From assembly GCA_007449985.2 (NCBI GenBank), contig VIIQ02000590.1:144659-208658 (forward strand): a stretch of DNA of 64,000 bases. The letters run 5' to 3'. The translations under genes and the position numbers were made by a program. Below the pieces are notes generated by a model. That model worked only from the letters and a program-made list of their open reading frames with translations, was not told the origin of the DNA and searched no databases. Shown here piece by piece: positions 59,301 through 64,000 of this stretch. Position 1 is the first letter of the stretch; every line of letters begins with the position of its first letter. The DNA comes from Desmodesmus armatus. Lineage: Eukaryota > Chlorophyta > Chlorophyceae > Sphaeropleales > Scenedesmaceae.

Positions 59301-62300
59301 TGCGGTATAAACTGCCAGAAGCCTTCGAATTCTACGTGCGTGAGGTGTGGCAGGTCGAACACCGCTGTGTGCTGCCGCATTGTGTGTCGGGCCGTGTTGC
59401 TAATGCATGGTTGACTGCATTGGCACAGTCCATGGCACAAAACCATGGCCAGCATGTGCTCAACCTGCCATTGCGCATCAAACGCCTGGTCAAGGCTGTG
59501 GTCTTGTGTGCATTCTGCACGGCTGGCCTGCCAAGGCCAGGCCGCAAGCAGTTTGGTGTGTTGGCTCGTGGCATGTCGGATGGGTTGCTCAAGGGTGATG
59601 CACTGTCCGTGTTTGCAGCACATGTTTTTGAGCAGCAGCCTGGCCAGCAGCAAGCTGACGAGCAGCGTGTTGTGCTTGCTGCTTCTTTGCTTAGTGCTCC
59701 TGTGCACCATTGCATCAGCAGGCTGCAGCAGCAACGCCTTGCACAACAGCCTGCTCAGCAGACAGACCAGGATTACCTACTGCCTGTGCAGCAAGGCACA
59801 AACACCATGAACTATATGCATGCACGCATCATAGAACTTGTGCAGGCTTGCAGTGTCATGCGGGCATCAGTGATGTTGCTGAAGGACACACTCTTTGCTG
59901 TTCAGCCATGCTCCACACAGGAGATGGTTGCAGTTGCAATGCAAGCGTCTCAAACAGCTCACCGCATCTGCGACTGGGCCGCGCACTTGCATGGCATGGC
60001 AGCACATCTTGTACCGAGCACACCAGACAATGTAGCCATTGTGTCACACCTGTTGGCTGTTAGCAGGCAGTCTCTTGGCGTATACAACCAGCTACAGCGC
60101 ATTCAGCTCGTGGGTCATGTGACGGGGCCTGTGTCCCATGCTGGTATTTTGCACGCCCGTTCGGCGTCTGCTTTTGCACTAGAAGGCAGCAACAATGCAT
60201 GCCTGCATGTCAGCACCGCATGTGCCTACATCAACAGCCTTGCAACAGCAACGACAGTGGCAGATGCGGCAGTGGCAGGAGAGGCAGTAGCAGCAGCACA
60301 GGCTGCTGCACCGCCCCCAAACACAGCCGCCATACCTATCGTATGCGGTCCTGCCACGCTTCCTATCAACACCCCAACACGCCGCGACCCAGAAACAACA
60401 GCAGCACGCACCTTCACCAGCGCGTTGGTGCGTGATGTAGGGTGTGGGTTGCAGGCCACGCAACATGCCTTGCGCTGTGCTGTTGACCGCCGCAAGCTGG
60501 CGGCGGTTGCAGAGTGTGTGCGGAGTGAGGAACTGGCAGGTCAGCTCCACGCAGCCTGACTTCTACTTCCTCCGGCGATGCTGCAGCTGCCCTGCTGGCC
60601 CCCTTGGCCAGGCTTTGCAGCAGCGTGTTCAGCCATAGTATGCTGCGGCGTGGGCATGTCGTGCTACAGTATGCGGACCTACTGACGAAGCGGGACAGGC
60701 TGCATGCAGCACTTCAGCAGCGTCCACAGGGCCGTCCGCCACCCCCGAAGCAGGCGCAGACCCGGCAGCAGCAGCGACAGCAGCGGCAGAGAAGGGGGCA
60801 GGGGCAGGCTGGTGTAACTACTGTGGTGCTGCCGCCTTTGGCACGCGCACACCGCCAATCGCGGTGTGCTGCAGACAAGGCCAGCGCTGCAAGGAAGTAC
60901 AGCGCGGCACAGACGGCCAGGAATGACTTGCAGCGTGTCCAGGATGCCTTGTTTGCGCGACTGCGCCAGCTGGCTGCCCCCTCTAACCTGCCCTTGCCAA
61001 CCTCTTTGCAGCTGCGGCAGTGCTTAACGCAGTTGCGCCATGCTGTGTGCCTCCTGGACACATGTGAGGCAAAGCTAGTCGAGGCAGCAGTGACAGCAGA
61101 GCGCTTGCGCGGCGAGGCGGCTGCAGTTGTTGCTGGCCAACCACACAGTCAGCAGGGACATCAGCCGAGCGAGGCGGCAGTGAGGGAGGCATGTGCATCT
61201 GCGCGTTTGTGCATGAGGTTGGCTTTGGATCACGCCCGTTTGGTGGTGCCCGTGTTAGGTGCGTGCCCGGATGCGCCGGTTGTGCCTGGGTTTGGAGTGT
61301 GGGCTACCACCCCTGACACGCAACTGAACGAGTGCGGTGACGAGGCCCGTAGTGTGTGGCAGTGGGTTATGGGCATGTGTCTGCAAGTGCTATTGTTACT
61401 GGCTGTAGACGCCGATGCCGGGAGTGCAGCTGCAAGTGCTCCATCCCGCGCGCCAGCACCGGGATTGTTGAAAGGCGTGTTGCAGCAAGTCAACAAGATA
61501 GAGGCTCAGTGGCGCTCTTGTCGCATTGCATTGCAACGCCTCCCACATAGCATGACGCCGCATCCTCATTATGGTTTTACACATTTGCACTTGACACCCA
61601 CACTATTGGGTTTCCTCAGAAAACATCTGTCCGGCATGGGTCCCGAGGCACGCAATGATTGGCGGGTGTGGCGGCGGCAACAGCGTGGTGTTGACCCACT
61701 ACCCGTGGCTGGTGTTGACACTGTTGATGTCATCTGCGATGGTGCTGTAGAGGACATCGCGTCTACCGAGGATTTATTTAGTTTGTTGTTTGACCTTGAC
61801 CGCTTGAGGGTCTTGTGTGGGGAGGGAAGGCCCAGTGGGAGACGCAGCTTTGCAAACCACCTTAGCACTGACTGTGTGTCGTTGCATGTGCATGCGACAC
61901 ACAACAAAGACGAGCGTGCCACCAGAAGCGCGGTCAGGTCTCTTGATGGACAGCAAAAGGCCCGCAGGGCCCGGCAGCGCGTGGCCGAGGCAGCTGCCCT
62001 GGACCATGCCCGGCAGGCCGTGGGCAGGGCAATCAAGTTGCCAACACCAGGCACAACCCCTGCGTATGTATTTGGCGGGGGTGATGATGACTGCAGCACT
62101 GTTTGTAGCACTGTGGCCGCTGCATCTAGATCTAGGTCAGACCATGTACGGGTACTGGACGGTGACTGGCGTGTCCTTGTGGCCCGCAATGCTAGAGACG
62201 GCCCTGTAGTCACGCACGTGCCCGCACAGGCCCTGCCCAAGCAGGTCAAGACAAAGCCGGAAGGCTTGGCACAGCATTGGGTTGACTCCCATGCATCTGA

Positions 62301-63785
62301 CCCAGCAGAGGGTGCTTCGGTGGAAGAGTGGGACTTGGCAAGTGATTACAGTGTGGACAGGACTAGCTACGACTTTTCTGACTCTGACTCAATTGACAGT
62401 AGCTTTTGTGTGGAGTCCAAATGTGACAGTTGTGCGCCTACTGTTGGACAGCCGGCTCTGGTACATGGCAGATGTGTGACTGTTGAGGCAGGATGTGGGC
62501 TGCGGGTGACTGGAGTTGACCCAGGTGTGACCAGCATCGTGACTGCGGTCACTGCAAACCATGGCGTGCGGGGCGACGGCACTGATGGAGGGGATGGCTG
62601 GGTGTATGCTGTTAATGGGAGGGAATACCGGTCTGCATGTGGGCTAGATAGGCAGCGCCATTGGCTGCATGGGCGTATCAAGCGTGCTGGTGTGGCACTG
62701 CTGCTCAAGCACTTGCAGAGAACCGGCGAGAAGCATGGCCAGCATGACGCCTTTGTTTTGCATGCACGTAAGGCCATTCATGCTTTTCCTCAGTTGCATG
62801 CTGTGTACGGTTGCAGGTCTGCCCGGCATCACCGGTTTAGAATTGGCATGCTGCAGGACCGGCAAATGCACAGGATGTGCCAGTGCTTGGCATTGGGGCA
62901 CACGGGGGTGCAAGGGCGCAAGTGGCAGAAGCCGATGGGTTGCAATGCAGGCCCGTGTGTCCCCGGCCAAGTGTTGCTGTTGTTTGCATGGGGGATGCAT
63001 CAGCAGGTTGGGGCGGGCCAGTGTCACGGTCCATCAGTGCCCCTGTCATGAAGCTGAGGAACTTTTTTAGGGCACAATATGGGTCGGCAGACGGCGTGAC
63101 TCGTGGTGGGCGCACAGACATGCATTGGGTGTCTGTGCACGAGTACCGGACCAGCCAGACCTGCTCTCGCTGCTATGACGAACGTGGGCTGAAACAGCAC
63201 CGCAGGGGACGTTTCAAGCTCAAGCAGTGTGTGCATGGCGAGGCTGTGTCGACACCTGACAGGTTGCGGGAACAACTGCATCATGTTGTGGTTGGAGAGG
63301 ATAATCACTCGCGGCGTGTACCATTGGTCCTGGACAGGGATATCAACGCTGCCCGTGTGTTGACAGCCAGGGGGGTGGCACAACTGGTGCCTGCCATGTG
63401 TGTACACCAGGGGCAACTACAGCAGCTGGCACGCTGTGTTGACCGTGTGGTGCGCAAGGACTGGTTAAACCGGCAGCGGCGGCCACGACAAGAAGAGGGG
63501 GGCAGCAGTGTAAGCAGCGGCTGTGGCAGCAGCAGGGGGTGTCGGCGGGGGTGGCAGTGCACCATCAGCCAATCCCCGGTGGTGCCAGGGCTAGATGTGT
63601 GGGATCGTTTAGCAGTGCCTATTGGTTACAATGTCGCTGAACTGCCCCGCGGGGCTTGGAGGTCCCCAGCAGAGGGGAGACCCTCTGCTGAGTGGGGGTG
63701 GGGTGTTTGGGGGGGGGGGGGGAGTGTTTTAGTTTTGGCCTTACCATCGGTGTGCCGGGCAAGATGTGCAGCATTGTACAATTAG
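56381..63785 (+). CDS. Giant Fanzor (eukaryotic TnpB-like RNA-guided nuclease) with membrane region
   Basis: Exons 56381-58950, 59122-60539 and 60587-63785, phases 2 and 1, about 2395 aa if one missing C at 62961-62964 is allowed. The C-terminal nuclease has RuvC-I (VTGVDPGVTSIVTAV, near residue 1970), RuvC-II-like VAVVCMGDASAGWGG, a zinc-ribbon start (YRTSQTCSRCYDERG, CxxC) and RuvC-III (VPLVLDRDINAARVL). The second zinc pair looks degenerate (KQCVHG). Exon 2 has APLRYKLPEAFEFYVREVW, which I take as part of the Fanzor N-terminal fold. The first exon is Q/A-rich, holds RYCGVCSEPW and an NRFSVL motif, and has five to seven hydrophobic helices at about residues 310-540. The 47-nt second intron is very short and could instead be a frameshift. 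The TM region may belong to a separate protein. Confidence 0.75.
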
Positions 63786-63810
63786 CATTGTCTGCAAGAC
63801 TTTCAGTTGC

Positions 63811-63982
63811 ATCCCTGCAAAGGGATTGCTTGCTCTGCGAAAGCAGGCAAGTTGCGCGTCAACTGCGCAAAAACCGGCCTGTGCATCACTGGCTCGGTGG
63901 GCAGCCATTTTTTCTTTATGGGTCGAGTTTCTCCCCAGCTGCCCATGAAGAAACACCAGGATACTTTGAAAGTTTCCTGGTG
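63811..63982 (+). ncRNA. Hairpin cluster, candidate Fanzor guide-RNA scaffold
   Basis: Directly after the Fanzor stop. Hairpin 1: 63811-63826, ATCCCT/AGGGAT, GCAA loop. Hairpin 2: 63829-63851, 9 bp with one bulge, GAAA loop. Hairpin 3: 63852-63870, TTGCGC/GCGCAA. A weaker one lies at 63876-63906. Hairpin 4: 63911-63922 with 63942-63953, 12 bp including one G-T. Hairpin 5: 63954-63982, 14 bp with one mismatch, overlapping the terminal repeat. Guide RNAs of TnpB and Fanzor systems lie at the 3' end of the element and run to its edge (established knowledge), so this is the expected place. Confidence 0.6.
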
Positions 63983-63989
63983 TGACTAT

Positions 63990-63998
63990 TCACACTGT
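63990..63998. repeat. Right target-site duplication of the Fanzor element
   Basis: TCACACTGT, identical to 54162-54170. The window ends two bases later, so further host sequence cannot be compared. Confidence 0.6.
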
Positions 63999-64000
63999 GA

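Larger units (their letters stand above)
54171..63989. mobile_element. Large Fanzor-bearing mobile element, about 9.8 kb, apparently complete
   Basis: Boundaries rest on three observations. In unit 1 of the duplication the host sequence continues without the element after TCACACT (51714-51720). TCACACTGT flanks both sides as an 8-9 bp target-site duplication. The ends share subterminal inverted repeats (GGAAACTTTC, TCCTGG). Cargo: a minus-strand OB-fold protein (54750-55570), a plus-strand Fanzor (56381-63785) and a hairpin-rich 3' end (63811-63982). No recognisable DDE, HUH or tyrosine recombinase was seen, so the mobilising enzyme is either unrecognised or supplied in trans. An 8-bp duplication is common for hAT and KDZ-type DNA transposons, but no such transposase motif was found. 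Confidence 0.72.

Overview
The window looks like nuclear DNA of a chlorophyte green alga, probably Chlamydomonadales. The genes are intron-rich with GT/AG splice sites. Introns and UTRs are TG-rich on the sense strand. Several genes end with TGTAA, the green-algal poly(A) signal. Proteins carry long Q/A/S homopolymers from CAG/CTG runs, and there is an OPR/RAP-type organelle RNA factor. The species cannot be named from the sequence alone. Gene models below were built by hand from splice sites, reading phase and protein-family continuity.

Layout. (1) 32-2928 (+): 3' part of a Cas1p/CASD1/RWA-type polysaccharide O-acetyltransferase, with two foldback MITE-like elements in one intron. (2) 3.5-8.95 kb: gene-free, CA-rich on +, read as a very long 3' UTR of the next gene. 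(3) 8955-12058 (-): Ala/Gln-rich protein with a basic helix. (4) 13742-19419 (-): 8-exon gene for a probable mitochondrial protein. (5) 20005-27835 (-): 17-exon malic enzyme. (6) 28422-33510 (+): secreted M43/pappalysin-like zinc metalloprotease, divergent from the malic enzyme. (7) 35.65-37.68 kb: minisatellite of about 40 units. (8) 38459-43805 (-): OPR/RAP-domain protein. (9) 44079-45802 (+): TMEM19/PGR (DUF92) membrane protein. (10) 46771-51264 (+): Y-family DNA polymerase eta. Its last two exons and 3' flank are tandemly duplicated (51727-54169).

The right end, 54171-63989, is read as one complete mobile element of about 9.8 kb. It sits between 9-bp direct repeats (TCACACTGT) with matching subterminal inverted repeats. 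It carries a minus-strand OB-fold protein and a very large plus-strand Fanzor (eukaryotic TnpB-like, RuvC plus zinc-ribbon) protein with an unusual multi-pass membrane region. It ends in a dense series of hairpins, two with GNRA-type loops, which is a good candidate for the Fanzor guide-RNA scaffold. A short retroposon with 15-bp target-site duplications occurs twice nearby.

Three themes cut across genes. First, short segments spanning splice junctions with adjacent poly-C/poly-G are tandemly copied inside introns of at least three genes. Second, three single-base homopolymer contractions break otherwise intact genes (two in the malic enzyme, one in the Fanzor), suggesting sequencing error or early decay. 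Third, the sense-strand TG skew predicts the transcribed strand even where no ORF is seen.
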